DNA from: Candidatus Omnitrophota bacterium
GTDB lineage: Bacteria > Hinthialibacterota > Hinthialibacteria > Hinthialibacterales > JAKPRU01
DNA: 43,028 bases
Assembly (NCBI GenBank): GCA_029568995.1
Contig: JAKPYU010000663.1
Span: forward strand, 1-43,028
Direction: 5' to 3'
Below, piece after piece: positions 32,850 to 40,998 of this stretch (position 1 is the stretch's first letter; each line of letters starts with the position of its first letter). The notes under the pieces are model-generated. The model worked only from the letters and a program-made list of their open reading frames with translations. It made no database searches and was not told where the DNA came from. The position numbers and the translations under genes are program-made.

Positions 32850-33935
32850 TCACTTCTCCTGGAGAATCCAATCCTCATTCAGGCGGACATGCTTAATGGT
32901 TTTCCGTTGGTAGGTGTAGGTCACATGAATCGCCCCATCCTGCGCCTCCGTCAGGCTGGGGTAGGAATAGGCACCGCCTTCCGTCTCCAGGTCCCGAAAA
33001 TTCAGCCAGGTCTTTCCATCGTCTTTTGAAAGAGCCAGGGTAAGCGGGCATCGTTCCACCGTGCTGTTGTTGAATGCCAGCACCACGTCTCCGGTCTTGA
33101 GCCGCAACAGGTCCACGGCGGCATCCGGATTGGGGAGAGAAACGGTAACCGGCCGGGTCCAGGTGCGCCCCTGATCGAACGATTCCGATTGCCAGATCCG
33201 ACGGGTTTCTGGCCCACCCGCCCGCATGAAACAGAGAAGACTCTTATCGGTTCGCTGGATCACAGTCGGTTCGATATTTCCCCAGTGAAATCCGCCGCCG
33301 CAGTCGATCCGCTGGCCCGTTGTCCAGACCGGTTTACCTTCTTCCGCAATCAGGAACAGCGAAGACCAATCCCGTTCGTCATGGGCGGGAAGCAGGATAT
33401 CGCCGTTTTCCAGTTGGATCGGCTTGGAGCGGGTTAAGTATCCCCACTCTTCAGTGAGTGTCCGTGGAAAACTCCAGGTTCGTCCGTCATCCGACGATGT
33501 CCGATAGTGAATTTTACAGCTTGTCCAGCCGGTACCCTGGCGGGTGCGACCTTCCCCGCTGCCGTACATGACATTGTAGAACAGCCACACCGTCTGATCG
33601 CGATCCACAAACAGGACCGGATTTCCGTCGGACCGAATGGGATCGTCGGTCAGTAGGAACGGCGTAGACCACTGTCGATCTTTCGGGGAACGACGAATCC
33701 CCAGAATGGCCACATCGGAGGCTTTTTCTCGTGCTCCGGCGTACCAGGCCGCCAGAAGATCCCCGCTGGGAAGCATGGTGATCGTGGACCCGTGCGACTC
33801 CGGGTACCGTTCGTTCGCCTCGAAAAGGAAATCCGCCTCGTACAATGGGGCCGCCCATACAGCCGGACAGAGCGCAACCAACACAGCCAAGCTGGGCATC
33901 CACTTCATCAACCATTCACGGGATATCTTCATCAT
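32850..33935 (-). CDS. Secreted BNR/Asp-box sialidase-family protein
   Basis: 361 residues with a Sec signal (MKWMPSLAVLVALCPAVWA). Three Asp boxes are clear: SSDDGRTWSF, SFDQGRTWTR and SKDDGKTWLN, marking a six-bladed propeller of the exo-alpha-sialidase (Sialidase_2) group. GSTITMLPSGDLLAAWYAG and GNPVLFVDRDQTVWLFYN are typical of the bacterial members. Substrate may be sialic acid or another sugar; the Arg triad cannot be assigned from sequence alone. The gene is 36 bp after rubredoxin in the same direction. Confidence 0.85.
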   Translation of the reverse strand: MMKISREWLMKWMPSLAVLVALCPAVWAAPLYEADFLFEANERYPESHGSTITMLPSGDLLAAWYAGAREKASDVAILGIRRSPKDRQWSTPFLLTDDPIRSDGNPVLFVDRDQTVWLFYNVMYGSGEGRTRQGTGWTSCKIHYRTSSDDGRTWSFPRTLTEEWGYLTRSKPIQLENGDILLPAHDERDWSSLFLIAEEGKPVWTTGQRIDCGGGFHWGNIEPTVIQRTDKSLLCFMRAGGPETRRIWQSESFDQGRTWTRPVTVSLPNPDAAVDLLRLKTGDVVLAFNNSTVERCPLTLALSKDDGKTWLNFRDLETEGGAYSYPSLTEAQDGAIHVTYTYQRKTIKHVRLNEDWILQEK

Positions 33936-33971
33936 GGAAGAACGGGGGCATTCCTTTCAAACGATGGGCAA

Positions 33972-34148
33972 TCAGGCTCGTGCGGTCAGGCCCAACTTCT
34001 TGAATTGGGCCTTGTCAACGCCGCAGACCGGACACACCCAATCATCAGGCAGTTCTTCAAAATCGGTTCCCCCCGGAATGCCGGATTCCGAATCCCCGGT
34101 GTCCGGGTCGTATACATAACCACAAACGCTGCATAAATAGTTGTTCAT
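33972..34148 (-). CDS. Rubredoxin
   Basis: 58 residues, placed by hand. [14 protein letters not shown] near the start and [16 protein letters not shown] near the end give the two CxxCG knuckles that hold one iron; C6, C9, C39 and C42. Electron carrier, often linked to oxygen or superoxide defence in anaerobes and microaerophiles. GGAGGG lies ten bases before the ATG at 34148. It is divergent from rpmH, with a promoter region of 212 bp between them. No rubredoxin reductase is adjacent. Confidence 0.95.
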   Translation of the reverse strand: MNNYLCSVCGYVYDPDTGDSESGIPGGTDFEELPDDWVCPVCGVDKAQFKKLGLTARA

Positions 34149-34284
34149 CGACGAGATCCCTCCGACGCGCCCTTCTTTCCAGCCACCGAGGACGGCGATC
34201 CTGGATACGGGCGCAATCCGCAGTAGTCTATCCGTTGCACAATTCGCGTCAATAGGTCAAGTGGTTTTTCAGCGCCGATCTTCC

Positions 34285-34312
34285 TTGATTCAATGCGAAC
34301 TTGTGTTATAGT
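34285..34312 (+). promoter_or_regulatory. Sigma-70-type promoter of rpmH
   Basis: -35 TTGATT (34285-34290), 16-bp spacer, extended -10 TGT then TATAGT (34307-34312). The rpmH start codon is about 40 bp after the expected transcription start. I see no DnaA-box (TTATCCACA) in this gap. Confidence 0.6.
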
Positions 34313-34360
34313 AAGAGTTTGCAATATCTGGATAAATGAAATACGGATCAGTTCAGAGTC

Positions 34361-34495
34361 ATGAAACAGACCTATCAACCAAGTGTAATCAAGAAAAAAA
34401 GAACTCACGGATTTCGGGCGCGGATGAGCACCCAGGGAGGCCGTGAGGTAATCCGCCGCAGACGCAAGAGAGGGCGATATCGCCTCTCCGTGTGA
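34361..34495 (+). CDS. rpmH: 50S ribosomal protein L34
   Basis: 44 residues, placed by hand: [20 protein letters not shown], then [23 protein letters not shown]. The length and basic composition are those of L34. It opens the conserved rpmH-rnpA-yidD-yidC-jag cluster found beside the replication origin in many bacteria. A short dyad ATCCGC/GCGGAT follows the stop codon. Confidence 0.96.
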   Translation: MKQTYQPSVIKKKRTHGFRARMSTQGGREVIRRRRKRGRYRLSV

Positions 34496-34685
34496 TCCGC
34501 ATGGGCGGATCCGGCTGCAAAGCGGTTTCATGAAAAAGAATAACAAAAGCGACGTCGCCACGATTTTTGATGACGCTGGTGTTGGATGTCGGAGGTGGGA
34601 TGGCCATTGGCGGGTCTGCGGCAGCTCCGTTCTCCAAGGAGCCTCTATCCCATCCTCGGACCGAATCGGAACCCGGTAATCTCAG
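34496..34685. other. 190-bp rpmH-rnpA spacer
   Basis: Unusually long for this gene pair. It holds a 6-bp dyad (ATCCGC-ATGG-GCGGAT) right after rpmH. It also has an open 39-codon frame (34570-34689) that ends in an ATGA overlap with rnpA but lacks a ribosome-binding site, so I do not call it a gene. No DnaA boxes are visible. Confidence 0.5.
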
Positions 34686-35099
34686 ATGACCGAACCGGTG
34701 AAATCCACACAGACTCGGCAGACTTTCCGGCGGCATGAACGATTGCGTGGGCGACGTGATTTTGAACGATTGCGGGCTGGACGGAGAATTCAAGGGGCCG
34801 TTTTGGCGATACGGTGTATGCCAAGCCCCGCTTCTGTTTCCCGTCTCGGAGTCCAGGTCGGAAGAAAGGTCGGATCGGCAGTAGAACGAAACAGAGTAAA
34901 GAGACGACTGAGGGAACAATTTCGGCAACTGAAACGCCGGATCAAAGAACCGACGGATATTCTGGTGTGGGCTTTTCCTGAGAGTGCAACGGCTTCCTCG
35001 GCTTTGATTCGAAAAGAACTGGAGTCCGTACTGTCCCGAGCGGACTTGCTCACCTCCCCGGTCAATCCAGTAGACCAGCCGGTCCCGTTACCTGCATGA
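34686..35099 (+). CDS. rnpA: Ribonuclease P protein component
   Basis: 137 residues. It assists the RNase P RNA in 5' processing of tRNA precursors. RLRGRRDFERLRAGRR is the N-terminal helix, RLGVQVGRKVGSAVERNRVKRRLRE the RNR signature, and a third helix follows (RKELESVLSRADLL). The C-terminal part is a little longer than usual. It overlaps yidD by four bases. No clear ribosome-binding site precedes the ATG. Confidence 0.95.
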   Translation: MTEPVKSTQTRQTFRRHERLRGRRDFERLRAGRRIQGAVLAIRCMPSPASVSRLGVQVGRKVGSAVERNRVKRRLREQFRQLKRRIKEPTDILVWAFPESATASSALIRKELESVLSRADLLTSPVNPVDQPVPLPA

Positions 35100-35323
35100 C
35101 AAGTGGAATGCGAGCAATTGTTTTGATGTGCCTGCGGGTGTACAGACAGGTTGTGTCTCCCTGTCTGCCACCGCTCTGCCGCTTCCACCCGACCTGTTCC
35201 GTGTACGCGCATGAGGTCATCGAGCATTTCGGCCTCCGGCGCGGTCTCCGTCTTGCATTCGCTCGGATTCTGCGATGCCATCCGTGGCATCCCGGAGGCA
35301 TTGACCTGCCGCCTGAGCGATAG
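35096..35323 (+). CDS. yidD: Membrane protein insertion efficiency factor YidD
   Basis: 75 residues. CLRVYRQVVSPCLPPLCRFHPTCSVYAHE and HFGLRRGLRLAFARILRCHPWHPGG are the family motifs. It helps YidC insert membrane proteins and associates with the inner face of the membrane. It overlaps rnpA by four bases and is 29 bp before yidC. Confidence 0.96.
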   Translation: MTSGMRAIVLMCLRVYRQVVSPCLPPLCRFHPTCSVYAHEVIEHFGLRRGLRLAFARILRCHPWHPGGIDLPPER

Positions 35324-35352
35324 GAAGCCTGCACGGTGTGAGACAAGGCGGA

Positions 35353-37446
35353 ATGGAAAAACGAATGGTGTTGGCCATCGTTCTCTCGATGGCTCTGATT
35401 TTCATATTCAGCTGGCGCAATAGCGAGCGCCTGCGGGACGCTCAGCATCGACGCGCGGCTCGATCCGTTGCCGAACAGACCCAGGCGACTCCTTCTGCCG
35501 CCACAACCACACCATCCATCACCGAAGCACCACCGGACATCGAGCCGACACCGCAGGATTCCACGCCGACTCCCCCTGACACCCATCCCTGGAGCCTTTT
35601 GACGCTGACCGCGCAACAAACCGCTCCGGCCACATGCGTCGTCACCAGCGACCTGTGGCACGTCGTTTTTACCAATCAGGGAGCCGTCCCGGTTTCCTGG
35701 CGGTTGCTGAAGTACCAGGAGGTTTTTTCGGATCCGCGCTACCTGGCGCTTCGCGCCTCCAAACCGATTCCTCCTGCTGTCTCCGCCCGGCTTGATATCG
35801 ACTATGTTCTGGAGGCCTTTCTTCCGCTCGCCGACCTGCATCTGGACCGGCAAGAACTGGAAATGTATCACGAAATGGAACCGTTCCTGCGCAAGGACGC
35901 GGTGCTCAATGAGGACGACCGGCTGTTCTGCGCGGATGAACTGGTGCCGGGCGATTTGCTGTATCCCGCCTCTCCCATGCTTTGCCGCTGGGGTAACGAC
36001 ACCTGGGATACCTCGGTGACGTACACAGGGCCACAAGGCATCCTCCGAGTGGACGACCAGCCCGTCGAGGTGGTTTACACCGCCGAACAGGGCAATCTGC
36101 GCATCTCCAAGATCTATCGATTCACCCCAGGCGAATACCGGGTGGACTTCTCAATCCGAATTGAAAACACCGGGGATGCTCCTCTCCAATGGGGCAAAGA
36201 AAGTCAATATGGCCTGACCTGGCAGGGAGGAATTGCACGTCCCTCCACCCAGCAGCAACGCCTGAATTCGGTCCATGTGGCCAGCACGGATGGCGACATG
36301 GAAAGCTATCCGCAAATGCCGCGCAAAACCCTTCACTACGCTTCCATCGCCAAAACAGCCATAGAAGAAAGCAACGTACCCATGCCAGTCGATGGATTTG
36401 AGACGTTGTGGATGAACCGTCTTCCCAAAAGCGGCGTTCGGTGGATTGGAATCGACACCAAGTACTTTCTCGGCGCAATTCGTCCCCAAATGCCGGTCGG
36501 AGTTGCCCTGGTCGGGCTATCGAGAATTCCAGGCGATCCTGCGGATCACATCCGACCTGCCATGGGAATGGAGATCGCGCTCGATGACTTGAATCCGGGA
36601 CAGATACGTGAAGACCTCTTCGATCTGTATGTCGGTCCGAAAGAAGGTCCCCGCCTGACCGCTGTCGATGAAACTCTGGAAGACCTGGTCGAGAATTACT
36701 GGTTGTCCTCCGTGGTCTCGCCGATCGCGAAATTGCTCTTGCACCTGCTTCAGTTTTTTTATCGGATCATCCCGAATTACGGTGTCGGGATTATCCTGCT
36801 GACCTTTCTGGTGCGCCTTCTGATGTATCCCCTGTATCACAAGCAGATGGCTTCCATGAAGAAAATGCAGCAGCTGCAGCCCCAAGTTGCCGCTCTCAAG
36901 GAACGATATAAGGACAATCCCCAGGAGCTTCAGCGCAAGACCATGGAGTTCTACCGGGAGCACAAGGTCAATCCCATGGCAGGCTGCCTGACCATGCTCC
37001 CCACCCTGCCGATCTTCATCGCCCTGTGGGGTACATTCAACCAGGCCATCGAGCTGCGGGGCGCCCCGTTCTTCTGGTGGATTCAAGACCTGTCCCAGCC
37101 GGACCAGGCCTTTTTCTTGCCTCTGGCGGGATACATTATCCCAATCAATATTCTGCCCATCATGTATTGCGTTCTCATGTTGTGGAGTCAAGCACGTCAG
37201 AAAATCGAAGCGCCGAATGCCGCTATGATGAAGATCCTTCCGATCATGTTCGTCTTTTTCTTCTGGTCGATTGCATCGGGAGTGATTCTCTATTTCGTGG
37301 TCAGCATGACCATGGATACGTGTCAGCGAATTCTCATGGATCGGTTCGGAGAGAAAGAGACGGCGACGCGGGTATCGGAGGTCCCGGCGCTCGAACGGGT
37401 CCGCGCATCCGGCGGACGAAGCCAGTCTCGGAGGAAACAACGGTAA
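35353..37446 (+). CDS. yidC: Membrane protein insertase YidC
   Basis: 697 residues, on the long side for YidC. Helix 1 (MVLAIVLSMALIFIFSW), a Pro/Thr/Ala-rich linker (about 30-80), a large periplasmic domain with the FVVHF-type beta fold, and the conserved core from about 455: NYGVGIILLTFLVRLLMYPL (with the hydrophilic-groove Arg), then QLQPQVAALKERYKDNPQEL and GCLTMLPTLPIFIALWGTF. The presence of the large periplasmic domain fits a Gram-negative envelope. ATG 35353 is preceded by AAGGCGGA; a GTG at 35338 is the alternative. The jag start overlaps its stop. Confidence 0.95.
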   Translation: MEKRMVLAIVLSMALIFIFSWRNSERLRDAQHRRAARSVAEQTQATPSAATTTPSITEAPPDIEPTPQDSTPTPPDTHPWSLLTLTAQQTAPATCVVTSDLWHVVFTNQGAVPVSWRLLKYQEVFSDPRYLALRASKPIPPAVSARLDIDYVLEAFLPLADLHLDRQELEMYHEMEPFLRKDAVLNEDDRLFCADELVPGDLLYPASPMLCRWGNDTWDTSVTYTGPQGILRVDDQPVEVVYTAEQGNLRISKIYRFTPGEYRVDFSIRIENTGDAPLQWGKESQYGLTWQGGIARPSTQQQRLNSVHVASTDGDMESYPQMPRKTLHYASIAKTAIEESNVPMPVDGFETLWMNRLPKSGVRWIGIDTKYFLGAIRPQMPVGVALVGLSRIPGDPADHIRPAMGMEIALDDLNPGQIREDLFDLYVGPKEGPRLTAVDETLEDLVENYWLSSVVSPIAKLLLHLLQFFYRIIPNYGVGIILLTFLVRLLMYPLYHKQMASMKKMQQLQPQVAALKERYKDNPQELQRKTMEFYREHKVNPMAGCLTMLPTLPIFIALWGTFNQAIELRGAPFFWWIQDLSQPDQAFFLPLAGYIIPINILPIMYCVLMLWSQARQKIEAPNAAMMKILPIMFVFFFWSIASGVILYFVVSMTMDTCQRILMDRFGEKETATRVSEVPALERVRASGGRSQSRRKQR

Positions 37447-38420
37447 TGGAAGAGACAACCGGAATAGGAAGAACCATTGAAGAGGCCATCGAACAGGGCC
37501 TGCGCTCTCTGGGCGCTCAACGGGATGAAGTCGAGGTCGAACCGCTGGACACCGGCAGGCGGGGATTTCTCGGCATATTCGGACGAAGGAATGCAAGGGT
37601 TCGTGTCCTGATTCGTCAGGACGACCGGATCCGCACACGCATTCTGATGCGGAATATCCTTCGACACCTTGGCGTGGAAATCATGCCGGATGTTCAGGAA
37701 GATCGCGATGAAATCATTGTCTCACTTGGCGATGATGCCTCGGTCCTGATCGGTCATCATGGCCAGACTCTCGATGCCCTGCAGTATCTCGCCTCCCGGA
37801 TCATCAACAACGACCGGGAGAAATGGAAGAAAATTGTTATTGACATCAACAATTACCGCGACAAGCGGGAGGACAATCTGCACAGCCTCTCGGAACAACT
37901 GGCCAACCAGGCCATCGCGGAAGGCCGCGACCAGCGAACCGATCCACTCAGCGCCCCCGAGCGCCGGATTATTCACATGGCGCTTCGGGATCACCCCAAG
38001 GTCACCACGTTCAGTGTGGGTGAGGGAAGTTATCGCCGCGTGATTGTCGCACTTCGGGAAGGGATTGCGGAACGACGGGACCGTCCGGGACGCGAATCCC
38101 GGCCGCCGCGTGAGTCACAGCGCGGACGAGATCGACGAGAGGGCGGTTCGGGTAACAGCGGCGGCGGACGTGGGGGTGGGGGTGGAGGCGGACGCGGCGG
38201 TGGTGGACGCAATGACGGTGGTGGACGCAATGGCGGTGGTGGACGCGATGGCGGCGGGCGTAGTGGCGGAGGCGGCGGAGGCGGAGGCGGCGGAGGCGGC
38301 GGAGGCGGCGGACAGGGTCCGCGTTCCGGTAGCAACCGACAACGATTCCCACGCAGAGGGCGCGGAGGCGGCGGACGACGACCGAATCCCTCGGGCGAGG
38401 CGAAACGCGAACAGGCCTGA
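37446..38420 (+). CDS. jag: KhpB/Jag RNA-binding protein with a long glycine-rich tail
   Basis: 324 residues. The first about 205 are standard Jag: GRTIEEAIEQGLRSLGAQRD and GRRGFLGIFGRRNARVRV (Jag-N), a KH domain (GDDASVLIGHHGQTLDALQYL), then R3H (RIIHMALRDHPKVTTFSVGEG). After residue 210 comes an Arg/Pro-rich stretch, and then a run rich in GGGR and GGG to the end (RGG-like), including sixteen consecutive glycines. Such tails bind RNA or promote condensation in other proteins, and are not part of typical Jag. ATG 37446 overlaps the yidC stop (TAATG). The long upstream frame is a shadow of yidC. Confidence 0.92.
   Translation: MEETTGIGRTIEEAIEQGLRSLGAQRDEVEVEPLDTGRRGFLGIFGRRNARVRVLIRQDDRIRTRILMRNILRHLGVEIMPDVQEDRDEIIVSLGDDASVLIGHHGQTLDALQYLASRIINNDREKWKKIVIDINNYRDKREDNLHSLSEQLANQAIAEGRDQRTDPLSAPERRIIHMALRDHPKVTTFSVGEGSYRRVIVALREGIAERRDRPGRESRPPRESQRGRDRREGGSGNSGGGRGGGGGGGRGGGGRNDGGGRNGGGGRDGGGRSGGGGGGGGGGGGGGGGQGPRSGSNRQRFPRRGRGGGGRRPNPSGEAKREQA
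38156..38316. repeat. Simple-sequence GGTGGTGGACGCAA / GGCGGA repeats encoding the Gly tail of Jag
   Basis: Three diverged GGTGGTGGACGC(A/G)A units near 38199-38250 lead into a nearly pure GGCGGA tract (about 38266-38313). Codon-phase hexamers keep the frame when copies are gained or lost. Confidence 0.75.
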
Positions 38421-38490
38421 ACACCGCAGCGCTGACATTATGCCCTGTGTTATGGGACGCGCTTCCGTGATATACTGCAGACCTGTTAAA

Positions 38491-38513
38491 GGGGAGCGGG
38501 GCATCCTGCCCCC
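38491..38513. repeat. Dispersed palindrome, GGCATCTTGCC family, copy 3
   Basis: GGGGAGCGGGGCATCCTGCC followed by CCC, in the 107-bp gap between jag and the S41 protease gene, just upstream of its start. Confidence 0.7.
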
Positions 38514-38527
38514 GAAGGTAACCGGTC

Positions 38528-40066
38528 ATGAGGCGGTTAACGATGACAAGACCCCGATTCCGGCGATTGATCTCCACAGGTGTCTATCTCTTGCTGCTGC
38601 TCGGCCAACCGACGTGGGCGGCGGACGGCAGCACGGAGGATCCCCGATTCGAAATCAATCGCCGGGAATATGACATCGGCCAGAAGAATTTCAACCGGAT
38701 CGTCCACTGCATCCGGGAGCGCTATGAAAGCGAGCAGGTCGATTTCAAGAAGGTTTTTGCACAAGCACTCTACTCCACCGAACAGGTTGTCCGTGAGGTC
38801 GAGGGAGCCGGTGCGGTCGTTGTCATGGCCACATCCGAGCCTCCTTATACTCTTCAGGAATTGGAATACGTTCAGCACCTCGGGAATCTGATTGCCGGAC
38901 GAATCCGAATCGGTTCCGCAACGGTGGCCAGTATAACCCAGCTGTGGAATGCCTCATTGACCTCCATGGTCAATGCCCTGGATGATCCCTATTCACAATA
39001 TCTTCCCCCTCAGAACTACGGCGATCTCCAGCAATTCCTGTCCGGGGAAGGCAATCCGGAAAACCGATTTTTCGGCGTCGGCATTCGGATCGAATGGGAT
39101 GTCACAAACAATGCAGGATTGTTTGTTCGTTATCCCATTCCGGGAACCCCGGCGGCTATCAGCGGAATCAAGACCGGCGATATCATCGTTGCCGTGGACG
39201 GGATTCCGCTCAGCGCCACCGGAACCCGTGACGAAAATCTCAACGCGGCGGTCGATCGAATCAAAGGCCCTGAAGGAACCAAGGTCAAACTGACCGTGAT
39301 CCGTCCCGGCTCCGGACCGTTCCCACTCCATTTCGAACTGGCACGGGAACCCATCCGCGCCGATCAGTTAATCTGGTCCGAAATCCTGGGGGCGGATACC
39401 GGCCATCTCACCCTGTTCAGCTTCTATCAACACTGCTCCGAGGATGTGGAGAAAACCCTCCTGAAACTCCGGCAGCAGGGAATGAAGAAACTGATCCTCG
39501 ATCTCCGCTCCGATCCCGGAGGATTCCTGGATGAAGCCGTCAAGATCGCGGATATCTTTCTCCCGCAGGGAACGTTGATCACCTACACCCAGGGCAGGAC
39601 CGAAGACACACGCAAGGACTTCTTCGATCAGCGGACCGGCGATGAGAATTTCACGCAGATCCCGATTGTGATTCTCGTGGACGCCCGTTCTGCCAGTGCT
39701 TCCGAAGTGGTTACCGGAGCGCTGAAAGACCAGGGACGTGCCCAGGTGGTTGGCGAGAAGACATTCGGAAAAGGCTCGGTTCAGGAGTTGTTCCCGCTGG
39801 AGGGGGATGCCGGGCTGCGCCTCACGGTTGCCAAGTACTACACCCCCAACGGAAGGTGCATTCACAACCAGGGAATCGAGCCGGATGTCGTTGTGGAATA
39901 CGAACCGCCTCAAATCGCCGTGCCTGACGAGAATTCAGACTCCGGCAAGAATGCCAATCCGAAACCTGTCACCACGTCAAGCCTGTTGGAAAAACAACTC
40001 ATCAGCGACAATCAACTCCGCGCTGCATACCAGCTCCTTAACCGCAACGCCATTTCCACGAAATGA
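38528..40066 (+). CDS. S41 peptidase (second CtpA-like paralog in the window)
   Basis: 512 residues. Sec signal (LISTGVYLLLLLGQPTWAA), then a longer N-terminal region than the ctpA at 24308, with an extra segment before LDDPYSQYLPPQNY. PDZ domain (FFGVGIRIEWD, AISGIKTGDIIVAVDGIPL), then the catalytic DARSASASEVVTG (Ser) and TFGKGSVQELFPL (Lys). It is exported to the periplasm rather than anchored by a clear helix. ATG 38528 or 38543 may be used. It differs enough from the other S41 gene to be an old paralog. Confidence 0.92.
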   Translation: MRRLTMTRPRFRRLISTGVYLLLLLGQPTWAADGSTEDPRFEINRREYDIGQKNFNRIVHCIRERYESEQVDFKKVFAQALYSTEQVVREVEGAGAVVVMATSEPPYTLQELEYVQHLGNLIAGRIRIGSATVASITQLWNASLTSMVNALDDPYSQYLPPQNYGDLQQFLSGEGNPENRFFGVGIRIEWDVTNNAGLFVRYPIPGTPAAISGIKTGDIIVAVDGIPLSATGTRDENLNAAVDRIKGPEGTKVKLTVIRPGSGPFPLHFELAREPIRADQLIWSEILGADTGHLTLFSFYQHCSEDVEKTLLKLRQQGMKKLILDLRSDPGGFLDEAVKIADIFLPQGTLITYTQGRTEDTRKDFFDQRTGDENFTQIPIVILVDARSASASEVVTGALKDQGRAQVVGEKTFGKGSVQELFPLEGDAGLRLTVAKYYTPNGRCIHNQGIEPDVVVEYEPPQIAVPDENSDSGKNANPKPVTTSSLLEKQLISDNQLRAAYQLLNRNAISTK

Positions 40067-40088
40067 GGGCTTGAACGCGCTTCCCTCA

Positions 40089-40139
40089 CCGGCAAGATGC
40101 CGGTGCCCCCTCACCCCGACCCTCTCCCGCAGGGAGAGG
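40089..40139. repeat. Dispersed palindromes: inverted GGCATCTTGCC copy 4 plus CCTCTCCC/GGGAGAGG
   Basis: CCGGCAAGATGCCGGTGCCC (40089-40108) is an inverted member of the GGCATCTTGCC family. CCTCACCCCGACCCTCTCCC then GC then AGGGAGAGG follows, with an 8-bp perfect stem at 40121-40128 and 40132-40139. Confidence 0.7.
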
Positions 40140-40190
40140 AGGAAGTTCCGTAGATCATGTGGCCATGAAGGGGGCTGATTTTGTCGGACT

Positions 40191-40229
40191 GATCAACCCC
40201 ACCCTGACCCTCCCCAGTCTTGGGGAGGG
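40191..40229. repeat. 39-bp repeat matching 21008-21045, with CCTCCCC/GGGGAGG hairpin
   Basis: GATCAACCCCACCCTGACCC leads into a perfect CCCTCCCC...GGGGAGGG stem. It matches the copy at 21008 with one substitution and one indel over 19 kb distance. It lies in the convergent gap between the S41 gene and the secreted protein gene. Confidence 0.75.
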
Positions 40230-40299
40230 CAATTCCAAGCTTCTTGAGACAATCTCAGGAGCCATGCCCTCCTCGACCAGATGAACAGCACCTGTCATT

Positions 40300-40998
40300 T
40301 CATTTCCCCAGGCTGCTGGAAGGACGAGGGGTTGGAGTGGCTTTCAACGTGCGGAGACGCCAATCGACCTGCGCTGTGGCGCTCGACGGACTGATCTCTT
40401 CTCCCCGGATTCCACCAAAGAAATTCTTGTAAGAGGGTGTCTCCTCCTGGTCCTTGCCGATCACCACTGGGTCCCCGCCGATCAGAAATGCCTGGCTTAT
40501 CGTATACGGGCCGTACAAAATTACTAATTGCAGCGCATCCGGCGAAATTCCCGGAACAATCAGAAACGCAATATGGGCTGTCTCCAACGGCTGCCGGGCA
40601 CAGAGCACCGGAATCTCTGCCTGCCTGCCTTCCTGATTCGCCACGACCCACAGCCACTTTTCTTCGTCAAACTCGAATCCAACCACATATCTCCCCGGAG
40701 CCAAGGTGTACTTCTCCCCTTTCAGGGTGACATTCGTGCTCAGCCTTGCCAGACGCGGAGCCACGTGTTTCGCGTAGTACTCCTTGATCGGTTTCGCATC
40801 CTCGCTCACAGTCGAAGACTGAAGCAGCTCGAATATCTCCGGGTCCCACCGCATGGCCTCGTAAGTAACACCGATCTCCGCGCCTTTCGCAGTCTCCAGG
40901 GAGGTCTTCATCGTGGGAACCGGCTCATCTCCTTTCGGAGCCGCATAAATCGGAAGCGCCACAAGAATCGCCAACAACAATGTCACGCTGAGTCTCAT
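40300..40998 (-). CDS. Secreted protein of unknown function, weakly DUF2911-like
   Basis: 232 residues from ATG 40998, which has AGGAG eight bases upstream and gives a clean signal peptide (MRLSVTLLLAILVALPIYAA). The frame is open to 41109, and ATG 41043 is another option. The middle (VTLKGEKYTLAPGRYVVGFEFDEEKWLWVV) resembles the beta fold of DUF2911-type periplasmic proteins, where a G-x-Y strand pair is typical. The C-terminal third has GPYTISQAFLIGGDPVVIG. I would not assign a role. No operon partner. Confidence 0.65.
   Translation of the reverse strand: MRLSVTLLLAILVALPIYAAPKGDEPVPTMKTSLETAKGAEIGVTYEAMRWDPEIFELLQSSTVSEDAKPIKEYYAKHVAPRLARLSTNVTLKGEKYTLAPGRYVVGFEFDEEKWLWVVANQEGRQAEIPVLCARQPLETAHIAFLIVPGISPDALQLVILYGPYTISQAFLIGGDPVVIGKDQEETPSYKNFFGGIRGEEISPSSATAQVDWRLRTLKATPTPRPSSSLGK

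Noticed and set aside
34149-34360. Replication origin beside rpmH
   Set aside because: No DnaA boxes, AT-rich unwinding element or dnaA gene were seen; gene order alone is not enough.
37026-37445. Extended N-terminus of Jag inside yidC
   Set aside because: Jag homology begins at ATG 37446, which overlaps the yidC stop; the preceding frame is a shadow of the YidC core.
38011-38577. Antisense frames across the Jag tail (proline- or histidine/arginine-rich)
   Set aside because: They are translations of the GGCGGA repeat in other frames, with no start signal or homology.
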